Of a stretch of 64,000 nucleotides of DNA, positions 25,250 through 37,228 are shown in pieces. Both the position numbers and the translations under genes were made by a program. The notes beneath the pieces are model-generated. The model saw nothing but the letters and a program-made list of their open reading frames with translations, did no database searches and had not been told where the DNA came from. This DNA is from an uncultured Pseudomonadota bacterium (GTDB lineage Bacteria; Pseudomonadota; Gammaproteobacteria; Burkholderiales; JALYOK01): positions 62,001-126,000 of the forward strand of contig CADEHE010000011.1 in the NCBI GenBank assembly GCA_902826775.1, in the 5' to 3' direction. Each line of letters starts with the position of its first letter. Position 1 is the stretch's first letter.

Positions 25250-26377
25250 GTGGCGCGCCCGCCCGCCTTGCTGATACTTGCCGACGGCTCCACCTTTCGC
25301 GGTAGCGCGATTGGGGCTGAGGGTATTGCAGTCGGTGAGGTGGTGTTCAATACAGCCATGACCGGCTATCAGGAGATCCTGACTGACCCGTCCTATTGCA
25401 ACCAGATAGTCACGCTTACCTATCCGCACATCGGCAACGTCGGCGTCAACCAAGAAGACGTCGAATCAAACAAGGTTTACGCCGCCGGCTTGATCATTCG
25501 CGATCTGCCGTTGGCATCGAGCAACTGGCGCGAGCAGCAAGATTTGTCCGGATACCTGCGCGACAACGGGGTCGTCGGCATCGCCGACATCGATACGCGC
25601 CGCCTGACGCGCATCTTGCGCGAAAAGGGCGCGCAAAATGGCTGCATCATGGCTGGCAAGATCGACGAAGCGCAAGCGCTGGCCGCTGCGCGCGCTTGCC
25701 CGAGCATGACAGGTCAAGATTTGGCCAAAGTGGTGAGCTGCGCGGCGCCATACGCCTGGAGCGGTGCGACGTGGCGCTTGGAAGGCGGCTATGCGCCGTC
25801 TGCCGCAGCCAAATACCGCGTCGTCGCGTTCGATTTTGGTGTTAAGCACAACATACTGCGCATGTTGAGCAGTCGTGGCTGCGAGGTCATGGTGATGCCG
25901 GCGCAAACGGCGGCAAAAGAAGCGTTGGCGCGCAACCCGGACGGAATCTTTCTGTCAAATGGGCCTGGAGATCCGGAGCCGTGCGCCTACGCCATAGCGG
26001 CGATCCAGGAGATTCTGCCGACGGGCACGCCGGTTTTCGGCATCTGTTTAGGGCATCAGTTGCTCGGTTTGGCGAGTGGAGCGCGGACCATGAAGATGAA
26101 GTTCGGTCATCATGGCGCGAATCACCCGGTGCTCGACGTCGATACCGGACGCGTGTTCATCACCAGCCAAAACCACGGTTTCGCTGTGGATCCAGCCACG
26201 CTGCCGAAGAATGTGCGCGCGACGCACAAGTCGTTATTCGACGGCAGTCTGCAGGGTATTCAGTTTACCGATCGGCCGGCGTTCAGCTTTCAGGGGCACC
26301 CCGAGGCTTCGCCTGGTCCGCACGAAGTGGGGTATTTGTTCGACAAATTCGTTCAATTGATGGAGGCGAGAAAGTGA
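25250..26377 (+). CDS. carA: Carbamoyl-phosphate synthase small subunit
   Basis: A 375-residue glutamine amidotransferase subunit that passes ammonia to CarB for carbamoyl phosphate, feeding arginine and pyrimidine synthesis. N-terminal CarA domain: GEVVFNTAMTGYQEILTDPS. C-terminal class I GATase: FLSNGPGDPEPCAYAIAAIQ, FGICLGHQLLGLA with the nucleophilic cysteine, and FSFQGHPEASPGPHEVGYLF with His-Glu. The start is a GTG preceded by GGAGAAAAA. The first gene of a carA-phosphatase-carB-greA series. Confidence 0.96.
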   Translation: MARPPALLILADGSTFRGSAIGAEGIAVGEVVFNTAMTGYQEILTDPSYCNQIVTLTYPHIGNVGVNQEDVESNKVYAAGLIIRDLPLASSNWREQQDLSGYLRDNGVVGIADIDTRRLTRILREKGAQNGCIMAGKIDEAQALAAARACPSMTGQDLAKVVSCAAPYAWSGATWRLEGGYAPSAAAKYRVVAFDFGVKHNILRMLSSRGCEVMVMPAQTAAKEALARNPDGIFLSNGPGDPEPCAYAIAAIQEILPTGTPVFGICLGHQLLGLASGARTMKMKFGHHGANHPVLDVDTGRVFITSQNHGFAVDPATLPKNVRATHKSLFDGSLQGIQFTDRPAFSFQGHPEASPGPHEVGYLFDKFVQLMEARK

Positions 26378-26412
26378 ATGCGTGAAATCGCATCAGCGGA
26401 CTCGCAATAAGC

Positions 26413-27063
26413 ATGGTCAGATTCCTAGTTATTCGGCACGGTGAAACCGAGTGGAACAGCAAAGGGCGCATCCAAGGTCAGATGGAAAGCCCGCTCAACC
26501 AGCGCGGCAGCGATCAAGCGCTCGCGCTGGCGGCCGCGCTCGCGGAGGAACCAATCGACGAGTTGTGGAGCAGCGATCTTGATCGAGCGCGCGACACGGC
26601 GGCGCATTTGGCCAATCAAACAGCGCAGCGCCTGCGCATCGATACTCGCTTGCGCGAACGCCATTTCGGCGTGTTCCAAGGCCTGACGTTTGCTCAGGCC
26701 AAAGAGCGTTATCCTGAATACTATGAAATGTATACCTCGGACGATCCCGATGAAGCTATTCCAGGAGGTGAATCTCCCCGGGAGTTTCAAGATCGTACGA
26801 CCAGTTTTTTCATCGAGCGCGGTAAAGATCGCGACTACAACAACAAGACCATCGCCGTTGTCACTCACGGCGGCGTGGTGAGTTGCTTGTATCGCCTGGC
26901 AAAGGGAATTTCTCTGACCGCGCAGCGCACCTGGCAGCTGCCGAACGCGGGTATCAACGAGTTCCTCTACGACCGCGGCAAGTGGAAGATTGCGCGTTTT
27001 GCCGACGTTAGCCACTTGGAAGAAGCTTTGGACGATTTGCGATGCGGGCAGGCAGCGGCTTGA
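26413..27063 (+). CDS. Histidine phosphatase family protein (phosphoglycerate-mutase-like)
   Basis: A 216-residue protein with the branch signature FLVIRHGETEWNSKGRIQGQ at the N-terminus (phosphorylated His in RHGE), SSDLDRARDTAAHLANQTAQ, RLRERHFGVFQGLTFAQAKE and a late AVVTHGGVVSCLYRLA with the second catalytic His. It resembles GpmB/CobC-type broad phosphatases more than 2,3-bisphosphoglycerate-dependent mutases. It sits between carA (36-base gap) and carB (four-base gap), so it is translated from the carbamoyl-phosphate operon. The substrate is unknown. Confidence 0.9.
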   Translation: MVRFLVIRHGETEWNSKGRIQGQMESPLNQRGSDQALALAAALAEEPIDELWSSDLDRARDTAAHLANQTAQRLRIDTRLRERHFGVFQGLTFAQAKERYPEYYEMYTSDDPDEAIPGGESPREFQDRTTSFFIERGKDRDYNNKTIAVVTHGGVVSCLYRLAKGISLTAQRTWQLPNAGINEFLYDRGKWKIARFADVSHLEEALDDLRCGQAAA

Positions 27064-27066
27064 TGA

Positions 27067-30281
<3,215 letters not shown>

Positions 30282-30285
<4 letters not shown>

Positions 30286-30758
30286 ATCGTGTTCCGCTTA
30301 CCGTAGTTGGCGCTGAGCGTTTGCGCCAAGAACTTACCGATCTGAAGAACGTGCAACGTCCGGCCATTATCCAAGCGATCGCTGAGGCGCGCTCGCACGG
30401 CGATCTATCGGAGAACGCAGAATACGCCGCCGCGAAAGAGCGGCAAAGCTTCATCGAGGGGCGCATTCAGGAATTGGAGGGGAAGATCTCCAACGCGCAG
30501 ATCATTAACCCCGCGCTGCTCGATGCGGACGGCGTGTGCGTGTTCGGCTCGACCGTCGAACTAACCGATAGCGACACCGGCGAAAACGTCACTTACCAGA
30601 TCGTCGGCGAGGATGAAGCCGACATCAAAGAAGGCAAAATTTCGATCACGTCGCCGCTCGCGCGCGCGCTGATCGGCAAGTATTCGGGCGATATAGCGGA
30701 GGTCAAAGCACCTGCCGGAATCCGCACCTACGAGATCTTGGACGTTAAGTACCTCTAG
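30282..30758 (+). CDS. greA: Transcription elongation factor GreA
   Basis: A 158-residue factor that rescues backtracked RNA polymerase by stimulating transcript cleavage. The N-terminal coiled coil includes VVGAERLRQELTDLKNVQRP and ARSHGDLSENAEYAAAKERQ, with the acidic tip residues (GDLSENAEY) that reach the polymerase active site. The C-terminal FKBP-like domain has YQIVGEDEADIKEGKISITS and SPLARALIGKYSGD. It is coupled to carB by a four-base overlap, a common betaproteobacterial arrangement. Confidence 0.96.
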
Positions 30759-30818
30759 TGTCCTGAGTCGATCGAGCCGCAGCCGGGCGTCGGAAATGCG
30801 CTTGCTCGATTGAGTGCG

Positions 30819-31790
30819 CTACTCGACGCGCAACTTCAATTCGGCGATCAATTTCGCATACCGCACTGATTCTTGCTTGATTGCCTCGGCGGCTTGCTGT
30901 GGCGTATTGGCAAGAATCTCGTAGCCGCCCGCTTCCTCTTTATCCTTTACCTCCGGCGAGCGCATGATCTCTGCGATGTGCTTGCTGAGTAGCGCCACGA
31001 CGTTTGCGGGGGTAGCTACCGGCACCGCAATCACCGCCCAGCCCATAGCATCGAAGCCCGGTAGTGTCTCTGCCACCAGCGGCGATTGCGGCAAAGAACG
31101 AATGCGCTTTGCCGCCGAAACCGCCAAAACTTTTACTTTATTCGCCTTGACGAGCGGTAGCGCGCTGACCGGCGTGCTGAACATGACCGAAACCTGGCCG
31201 TTCAGCAGATCGTTGACCGACAAGTTTTCTCCCTTGTACGGCACGTGCAGCATGTCGATGCCTGCCATTTTTTCGAACTGTTCGCCGAGCACGTGCTGGG
31301 GCGTGCCGATGCCGCTCGAGGCGAAACTCACTTTGCCTGGCTGCGCTTTGGCAAGCGCGATCAGCTCCGTCACCGAATTTGCCTTCAAGCTCACGTTCGC
31401 GATCAGCACCCATGGAATCGAAACCAACTGCGTCAGCGGCGCAAAATCCTTGACGCCGTCGAAGCCTGGATTGGCATAGAGATGCGGGTTGATGACCATC
31501 TGCCCATTGTTGGCGTAGAGCATGGTATGACCATCCGGCTTTGCTTTCGCGACCAATTGCGCGGCGATATTGCCGCTTGCGCCCGGGCGGTTGTCGACGA
31601 TGACAGGCTGCTTCAGGCGCGGCGCCAGATGCGTCGCAATGATGCGTGCACGCACGTCTGCCGGACTGCCGGCCGGGAAAGGCACGACGATGGTGAGGCG
31701 CTTGTTGGGAAACTCCTGCGCCTGCGGCACGCACGGAAGCAGCGCGGCAAGTAAGGTGGCGGCGAAGGCAAATAGGCGGGCGAAGGTCAT
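30819..31790 (-). CDS. Tripartite tricarboxylate transporter receptor (Bug/TctC family)
   Basis: A 323-residue periplasmic binding protein. The signal peptide (MTFARLFAFAATLLAALLPC, then VPQAQ) is followed by the TctC/Bug signature FPNKRLTIVVPFPAGSPADV, the PVIVDNRPGASGNIAAQLVA motif near residue 62 and DGHTMLYANNGQMVINPHLY. Bug receptors bind carboxylates or other small acids for TTT transporters; many are orphans encoded away from the membrane subunits. No tctA/tctB is present here. It is divergent from the hydroxypyruvate isomerase gene, so a link to small organic acids is possible but unproven. Confidence 0.92.
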   Translation of the reverse strand: MTFARLFAFAATLLAALLPCVPQAQEFPNKRLTIVVPFPAGSPADVRARIIATHLAPRLKQPVIVDNRPGASGNIAAQLVAKAKPDGHTMLYANNGQMVINPHLYANPGFDGVKDFAPLTQLVSIPWVLIANVSLKANSVTELIALAKAQPGKVSFASSGIGTPQHVLGEQFEKMAGIDMLHVPYKGENLSVNDLLNGQVSVMFSTPVSALPLVKANKVKVLAVSAAKRIRSLPQSPLVAETLPGFDAMGWAVIAVPVATPANVVALLSKHIAEIMRSPEVKDKEEAGGYEILANTPQQAAEAIKQESVRYAKLIAELKLRVE

Positions 31791-31864
31791 GGCGGTGGCG
31801 CTTCTCCAAAGTTGGCCCTTAGTTTAACCTTGCTGCCTCAACTGCGTTGACCGAAGAGTAAGCC

Positions 31865-32689
31865 ATGCCCAAGTTCGCCGCGAATTTGCACTACCTCTTT
31901 ACCGAAGTCGCATTTCTCGAACGCTTCGCTGCCGCTGCAGAGGCGGGCTTCAACGCAGTCGAGTTTCAAGTGCCTTACGAGTGGCCACCGGAGACGCTGG
32001 CCGAGCACCTAGAGGCCAGCAAATTGAAGATGGTTCTGTTCGACGCGCCTATGGGGATCTGGAGCGCCGGCGACCGCGGATTGGCCGCCGTGCCGGGACG
32101 AGAAGAAGAGTTTCGCGCCAGCATGGAACCGACGCTGCGCTATGCGCGAGCGCTCCAGTGCGATACGGTTCATATCATGGCTGGGGTACTGGCAGACGAA
32201 GCGCGGCGCGAAGAGGCCGAGCGTGTTTACATCGAAAACCTGCGCTACGCCGCCGCCGCCCTGGAAGCCGCGGGTGTCACCGCCGTTATCGAGCCGATCA
32301 ACAAATCTTTCGGCGTGGTGCAGGGCGGCGCGGCCTATACGACGCAAGGCATGCACGGCTACTTTCTCAATTACTCGCACCAAGCGCGCGCGCTAATCGA
32401 GCGCGTTGCTCATTCCAATCTGAAACTGCATCTGGATTGCTACCACATGCAGATTCTCGAAGGCAATCTCGCCCGCACGCTGCGCGAATGTCTGCCCTTG
32501 ATAAAGCATATTCAGATCGCGGGCGTGCCGGGGCGGCATGAACCGGACGTGGGCGAGATCAACTATCCGTATTTGTTCAATCTGCTCGACGAACTCGGCT
32601 ATGACGGCTGGATCGGTTGTGAATATCGGCCACGAGGTCGCACCCGCGACGGGCTTGGCTGGGCCCGCGAATTTGGAATCGGTTGTTGA
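31865..32689 (+). CDS. hyi: Hydroxypyruvate isomerase family TIM-barrel protein
   Basis: A 274-residue TIM barrel of the xylose-isomerase-like superfamily. The Hyi signature is clear: KFAANLHYLFTEVAFLERFA, GFNAVEFQVPYEWPPETLA, VIEPINKSFGVV, LKLHLDCYHMQILEGNLART and HIQIAGVPGRHEPDVGEINY. The metal ligands Glu, Asp, His and Glu can be placed in these strands. Hyi converts hydroxypyruvate and tartronate semialdehyde in glyoxylate metabolism; related OtnI enzymes act on 2-oxo-tetronates. The 5' neighbour is a TctC receptor. No glyoxylate carboligase gene is in view. Confidence 0.9.
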   Translation: MPKFAANLHYLFTEVAFLERFAAAAEAGFNAVEFQVPYEWPPETLAEHLEASKLKMVLFDAPMGIWSAGDRGLAAVPGREEEFRASMEPTLRYARALQCDTVHIMAGVLADEARREEAERVYIENLRYAAAALEAAGVTAVIEPINKSFGVVQGGAAYTTQGMHGYFLNYSHQARALIERVAHSNLKLHLDCYHMQILEGNLARTLRECLPLIKHIQIAGVPGRHEPDVGEINYPYLFNLLDELGYDGWIGCEYRPRGRTRDGLGWAREFGIGC

Positions 32690-32830
32690 TGGCCGCTCTG
32701 GCCGTGCGTTAGCAGCCACTGCCTTTGCGGCTCGGCGCAAGGCGTGCGCGATCTCCGCGCGGCTTACAATGCGCATCGCATTTGCGCGGATGCCACGCAG
32801 GCACGCAATCAACCGGCACCACGATATGCA

Positions 32831-33949
32831 TCAACGCTGCGGATGAATCTCGGTCCACGGCTGGCTCGACTCCTGATTTGGATTGAATGCGGGATCATCG
32901 CTGAGCACATAATCCGAGCCGTTGCTCCAAGCATGCTTGTAGCCGTTGGGCAATTCAACTTGCCGTGAACTAACGGGATCTTGGTAAGTCTCCACGCCGC
33001 GCAAAGAGCGGCTGTAGTTGTCGAACATGCGGTCATACGCCTGCGAACGCTTCTGCCACGACTCAAACATCATGTCGCTGGTCTCCGCCTGCGTCTGCCG
33101 GATCTGCTGAAACCGATCGAAGATTGCGCGCTGCTCTCTCAGCTGATCGCGTGTGATGACGGCGTAGAGCTTGGTTATGTGCTCGTGCCAAGCAGGATTG
33201 TCGTGGCGCGAGGCGGCAATGACGCGAAACGTCTCAAGCACATTGTCCATCTCCGCAACCGGGGCGCGGAAGCTTGTCGGCGTTGCCGTCCACGTAATCG
33301 CGGGCTTGGTTCCGATCAGACTTGGAATGTGCGCAACGAAGTAGCTAATGACAAGCGTGACATCCTCCGCCATCGGTTGTCCCGCTGCTTGGTAGCGGAA
33401 CTTCGCGCGCGCCGCATCCGTGCGCATCTCATACTGGAACTGAAATGGCGAGATGCTGCCGAAGATGTTCAGGATAAGTTGCTGCCATTGCAATGTCTGG
33501 CGTGCGAGTTCCGGCAGCGGCTGGAGTTCGACAACTTCGGCATGGGAAGCGCCGGGACGGTAGTTAGCAAGATACAGCTCACGCAATGCCTGCTCCGCAC
33601 CTACCGGCGCCATCACCGTAAAGCCGTTCTGCGCATAACTCTGCTGCAACAGCGGATCATCGGACCAGAACAGTGTGGCATGGGGAAACTGCTCGAATAC
33701 CGAGCCTGCGTCCGGGCTTGTCACCGAATAGCGCGTGAAGGCCTCGGCTGGGAATCTGTCCATGTTCCAAGTAACGCCGCCCTCGAACCGCCAGTGGTTC
33801 GGCACCAGCAAGCGCAGTGCCTCCTCTCCCATGCCTTCGGAGTCATGCACGATTCGCGTCTGCAACACGAGCGGCTCTGCTGCTAGAGCGGGAATGGCGC
33901 TGAGACTGCAACAAAGGAGGATAAAGAGCACGCGTAACGCAATGTACAT
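32831..33949 (-). CDS. Exported protein of unknown function
   Basis: A 372-residue protein with a clear signal peptide (LRVLFILLCCSLSAIPALAA). I do not recognise a named domain. The first half looks like a compact alpha/beta region (LVLQTRIVHDSEGMGEEALR). A helical, Gln/Arg-rich segment follows (REQRAIFDRFQQIRQTQAET, about 265-315). The C-terminal part, RGVETYQDPVSSRQVELPNG followed by YKHAWSNGSDYVLSDDPAFN, resembles short repeats seen in other secreted proteins of unknown role. It is transcribed away from the cytochrome c gene. Confidence 0.75.
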   Translation of the reverse strand: MYIALRVLFILLCCSLSAIPALAAEPLVLQTRIVHDSEGMGEEALRLLVPNHWRFEGGVTWNMDRFPAEAFTRYSVTSPDAGSVFEQFPHATLFWSDDPLLQQSYAQNGFTVMAPVGAEQALRELYLANYRPGASHAEVVELQPLPELARQTLQWQQLILNIFGSISPFQFQYEMRTDAARAKFRYQAAGQPMAEDVTLVISYFVAHIPSLIGTKPAITWTATPTSFRAPVAEMDNVLETFRVIAASRHDNPAWHEHITKLYAVITRDQLREQRAIFDRFQQIRQTQAETSDMMFESWQKRSQAYDRMFDNYSRSLRGVETYQDPVSSRQVELPNGYKHAWSNGSDYVLSDDPAFNPNQESSQPWTEIHPQR

Positions 33950-34271
33950 AGCAACTCCGATGGCGGTTCTTCACAGTAAAACCTATCGAAGCACCTCACC
34001 GGTTGATCAATGTCAATGATTGGTAGGTTCGGCTCGCGCGCCCCCTACAAAGCCAGGTAGTTAGCTACTGCGTGGGCATACACTTAAAGGTATCAGATGA
34101 ATAGTGTTTATATAAAACGGTTCTCATCGAATACTGGTCAATCTATAGCTGCTGTGCGCTAAATCGCTATTACTTCTGAAAATAACTGGTGTCATTTTCC
34201 GCGCGTATTGCTGTGTGCGGCGAGGTACGGTTAAGATGGGCCGATTCTGTCGACAGGTATCTGAGAGGACA
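33950..34271 (+). other. Intergenic divergent promoter region
   Basis: 322 bases between the divergent exported-protein and cytochrome c genes. It is more AT-rich than the coding DNA around 34080-34190, including tracts such as GTTTATATAAAAC and TATAGCTG that could act as -10 regions for either side. I see no strong inverted repeat and no RNA gene. Confidence 0.4.
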
Positions 34272-34667
34272 ATGATGATGACTCAAACGCTGCCGCCCAG
34301 CCGCCGCATTGGCGCAATGGTTTTGTTTGCTGCGCTATTTGTTGCCTTACTCGGTATGAGTGCAACATTAGTGCGCGCCGCCGACGAGCCGGACGCGAAG
34401 GTGCTCGAACTGGGCAAACAGCGCTACGGCGAAAACTGCAGTGGTTTTTGTCATGGGGCCGGCGGCAGAGGCGGCCGTGCACCATGCATCGTCTGTGGCA
34501 AGTTCAAGCGCGGTGGCAGCGATGAGGAGATCCTCAAGAACATCACCGAAGGCATCGCCGGCACACCCATGGGCGCTTTCGGTGACAAACTCTCGAAGGA
34601 CGACATCTCGGCCCTGCTGGCCTACATGCGCAGCGAGCAAAAGAAGAAGGAAGCCGAAGCGCAGTAG
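34272..34667 (+). CDS. Small periplasmic c-type cytochrome with CX3CH haem motif
   Basis: A 131-residue protein with a signal peptide (IGAMVLFAALFVALLGMSAT, cleavage near VRAA) and a class I cytochrome c-like domain. The haem site reads GENCSGFCHGAGGRGGRAPC, a C-S-G-F-C-H motif with three residues between the cysteines instead of two. Two more cysteines follow (PCIVCGKF). A likely axial methionine is in GTPMGAFGDKLSKDDISALL. The start is the first ATG of the MMM run, with GAGAGGACA upstream. It is probably a monohaem electron carrier; the partner is not evident. The non-standard spacing is discussed as a finding. Confidence 0.85.
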   Translation: MMMTQTLPPSRRIGAMVLFAALFVALLGMSATLVRAADEPDAKVLELGKQRYGENCSGFCHGAGGRGGRAPCIVCGKFKRGGSDEEILKNITEGIAGTPMGAFGDKLSKDDISALLAYMRSEQKKKEAEAQ

Positions 34668-34672
34668 TCGCG

Positions 34673-35173
34673 CTACTCGATCTTTTCCCAGATCAGAGTG
34701 TGCACTTCTTTGTAGCCTTTGTTTATTGCCATCGGCGGCGTGCGCAAGCTCAAGCGCCGCCCCTCAAGTTCGAATTCACGCTCCTGCTTGGTGCCTACCC
34801 AGTTGGGGAATAAACTGCCCTCGACGTGATGCACCACTATTCCTTCTTTTGCGTCCACCGTGTACGTACCGTAATACGCGATGTAGGTATGAAAGGCGAG
34901 CTGCATTTCGTCGGGTCGCGCGCCACCCATAAAGTCGGTGACGAAGGGTTGGCGGTGTATTTGCGTGACTTGCGCAGACATGTGGCCACTGGCGTTGTAG
35001 CTGATGCGCCCGTCCAGACTGCGGCCAAACGGTAGCCGCTTATCGCCATTGCTCACGCGCGTTGCTTCCCAAGAAATCAGCTTCCACACGCCCACTAGCG
35101 GATTGGGTTCCGCTGCGGCAGGCAGAGCCACACCGAGCATCGCGACCGCAAGTAGCCTCAGCATGCACTTCAT
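34673..35173 (-). CDS. Exported lipocalin-like domain protein
   Basis: A 166-residue protein with a signal peptide (MKCMLRLLAVAMLGVALPAA) and a lipocalin-like domain: LVGVWKLISWEATRVSNGDK, GRISYNASGHMSAQVTQIHR and YIAYYGTYTVDAKEGIVVHH, the eight-strand barrel pattern of the Lipocalin_5 type. AAAGGAATTCGA precedes the ATG. The frame is open further upstream but encodes nothing signal-like. Such proteins may bind small hydrophobic molecules; the ligand is unknown. Its stop is five bases from the convergent cytochrome c stop. Confidence 0.85.
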   Translation of the reverse strand: MKCMLRLLAVAMLGVALPAAAEPNPLVGVWKLISWEATRVSNGDKRLPFGRSLDGRISYNASGHMSAQVTQIHRQPFVTDFMGGARPDEMQLAFHTYIAYYGTYTVDAKEGIVVHHVEGSLFPNWVGTKQEREFELEGRRLSLRTPPMAINKGYKEVHTLIWEKIE

Positions 35174-35321
35174 TCGAATTCCTTTTCCGTCCCAAAAATG
35201 ACAAAGTAAGAAGCTAACGTATTCGGCATGCAGGCGCCGACAGCGATGCGCGATGATCTTAGGGTAATCGTCGTGCGGCGACAACTCGTTATACTGCCCT
35301 GATACCATCTCAAGCCATGCA

Positions 35322-36386
35322 ATGAGTATGAAGATAGACTGCTCGGTCGCGGCGCGGTGTTTCGTGGCGGTAGCGGTGATGCTGGCGCTCTCGCTATTGA
35401 CGCCGGCGTTTGCGCAGGCGCTTACGCTTAAGATCCATCATTTCCTCCCGCCTTCCTCGAACGCCCAGAAGCTCTTCATTGAACCCTGGGCTGATAAGGT
35501 CAACAAAGAGTCGAACGGACGCATCAAGTTTCAGATTTACCCCGCGATGCAGTTGGGCGGCACCGCGCCGCAACTCTACGATCAAGCGAAAGACGGCGTA
35601 GCGGACATCGTCTGGACGCTGCCCGGCATCACCGCCGGGCGTTTTCCGCGCGTGGAAGTGTTCGAACTGCCGTTCATCATGACCAACCCCGAAGCCACCA
35701 GCCGCGCTGCTTGGGACTACGTGCAGAAGTTCGCGCCGGACGAGTTTCCCGGGGTGCATCTCATCTCGGTGTTCGTGCATACGCCGGGTCAATTGTTTTT
35801 GAGCAAGCGACCGGTCAAAGCCCTCGACGATTTGCGCGGCCTCAAGCTGCGCGCCCCGACGCGGCAAACCACGAAACTACTCGCCGCGCTCGGCGCCTCC
35901 CCGGTGGGCATGCCGATGCCGCAAGTGCCGGATGCGCTAAGCAAAGGCGTGGTCGACGGTGCACTGGCGCCGTACGAAATTGTGCCGACCATGAAAATGC
36001 ACGAACTTACACGCTATGTCACCGAAACCGACGCGAACTTTCCGGCGCTCTACACGGCGGTGTTCGTATTTGCCATGAACAAAGCCAAGTACGATGCGCT
36101 GCCTGTGGACTTGAAGCGCGTGATCGATGCCAACAGCGGCGCGGAAGTGGGCGCGTGGATTACGCGCCAAGCCTGGAGCGGGCCGGATCAAAACGCCAAG
36201 CGCGCAGTGCAGCAACACGGCAATGAGATCACTATTCTCAGTGCCGCCGAACTAGGACGCTGGCGGCGAAAAACGAGTGCGCTGGAAGACGAATGGGAAA
36301 AGGAAATGGCGGCGAAAGGCTTCGATGGCAAGAAGTTGTTGGAGGCCGCGCGCTCGCTAATCGCCCAGCGTGCGGCTCTAAAATAG
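35322..36386 (+). CDS. TRAP transporter solute receptor, DctP family
   Basis: A 354-residue periplasmic binding protein. A signal peptide (FVAVAVMLALSLLTPAFAQA) precedes the DctP fold: KIHHFLPPSSNAQKLFIEPW, GRIKFQIYPAMQLGGTAPQL, DGVADIVWTLPGITAGRFPR and the central LKLRAPTRQTTKLLAALGAS, where the conserved arginine that clamps a carboxylate lies. No dctQ/dctM genes are nearby, so its membrane partners must be elsewhere. The ligand is probably an organic acid. An ATG two codons downstream is an equally good start. Confidence 0.9.
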   Translation: MSMKIDCSVAARCFVAVAVMLALSLLTPAFAQALTLKIHHFLPPSSNAQKLFIEPWADKVNKESNGRIKFQIYPAMQLGGTAPQLYDQAKDGVADIVWTLPGITAGRFPRVEVFELPFIMTNPEATSRAAWDYVQKFAPDEFPGVHLISVFVHTPGQLFLSKRPVKALDDLRGLKLRAPTRQTTKLLAALGASPVGMPMPQVPDALSKGVVDGALAPYEIVPTMKMHELTRYVTETDANFPALYTAVFVFAMNKAKYDALPVDLKRVIDANSGAEVGAWITRQAWSGPDQNAKRAVQQHGNEITILSAAELGRWRRKTSALEDEWEKEMAAKGFDGKKLLEAARSLIAQRAALK

Positions 36387-36408
36387 GTGGCGAGATGATT
36401 GGAGTGGG

Positions 36409-37179
36409 TTAGGGCGTGACGGATATGGTCATCGTACCCACTGCGAACTGCCCTCTAAAGCTCAGCGGAAAGTTGCTGATCTTGTTGCTCCCGATTAGCC
36501 GCCCGACCACGCTGTTGCGCGTTGTGTAGAACGATACGTTTGAGTTGAAGTCGAACAGAATGGTCGGAATGTCAGTGGCCATTTTCGTTTGCCAGGTGCC
36601 CTGCCCAAACCACCAATTTGCCAGGAACGGCGTTGGGAAACTGGGGTTGGTTACCGTTCCATGGATAAACCACGTTGGCGAGACACCGAACTCCGGTGTC
36701 ACCGACGCATACAGCTCGCTCGGACCTTGCGTGGGCGCAAACTCGTAGGCCAAATCAGGGTCGAGTACGGCAGGCACTTTGGCGCCGCGTAGCAACAGCG
36801 CGAGAGCGGCCGAATTGGTGGCGTAGGTGAGCGTGTAGTTATTGATCGAGGTATTGGGGTCGGTGCCCGTGCCATCGGGAGAAGCAATCGTGATGCCGAT
36901 ATGCGCCACCGTGCCGGGTCTTGCGGGCAGCGTGCCGACGCGCACGGCTTTGCAATCTGCGATTCGAACCACTAGTTTGGCACCCGCCGAGTCCGCAATC
37001 AGCATATAACGATTCGGCACGAGCGCGCGCGCAGCCGCTTCATTGACCGGCGCCACGCCGACAAACTCTGTGCAGTCGCTGAAAGTTACCTTCGAGGCAG
37101 CCGCGGCATGGGCCGCTCCAAGCATGCAAGCGCAGGCGATTCCAAACCAGGTTGTTAGGCTATGTAAGTCCTGTCTCAT
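36409..37179 (-). CDS. Exported protein of unknown function
   Basis: A 256-residue protein with a signal peptide (WFGIACACMLGAAHAAAASK). The start ATG follows GGGGAG at good spacing. The body (CTEFVGVAPVNEAAARALVP, RYMLIADSAGAKLVVRIADC, then GTVAHIGITIASPDGTG) distantly recalls acetoacetate-decarboxylase-like beta folds, but the catalytic lysine motif is not evident and I do not assign a function. It ends in a beta-rich segment, NFPLSFRGQFAVGTMTISVT. It lies just downstream of the large surface protein gene on the same strand (49 bases). Confidence 0.72.
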   Translation of the reverse strand: MRQDLHSLTTWFGIACACMLGAAHAAAASKVTFSDCTEFVGVAPVNEAAARALVPNRYMLIADSAGAKLVVRIADCKAVRVGTLPARPGTVAHIGITIASPDGTGTDPNTSINNYTLTYATNSAALALLLRGAKVPAVLDPDLAYEFAPTQGPSELYASVTPEFGVSPTWFIHGTVTNPSFPTPFLANWWFGQGTWQTKMATDIPTILFDFNSNVSFYTTRNSVVGRLIGSNKISNFPLSFRGQFAVGTMTISVTP

Positions 37180-37228
37180 CGTCAAACTCCCCGCTTGGTG
37201 AGGTTGCAATCATACCCTTAGAGTTATG

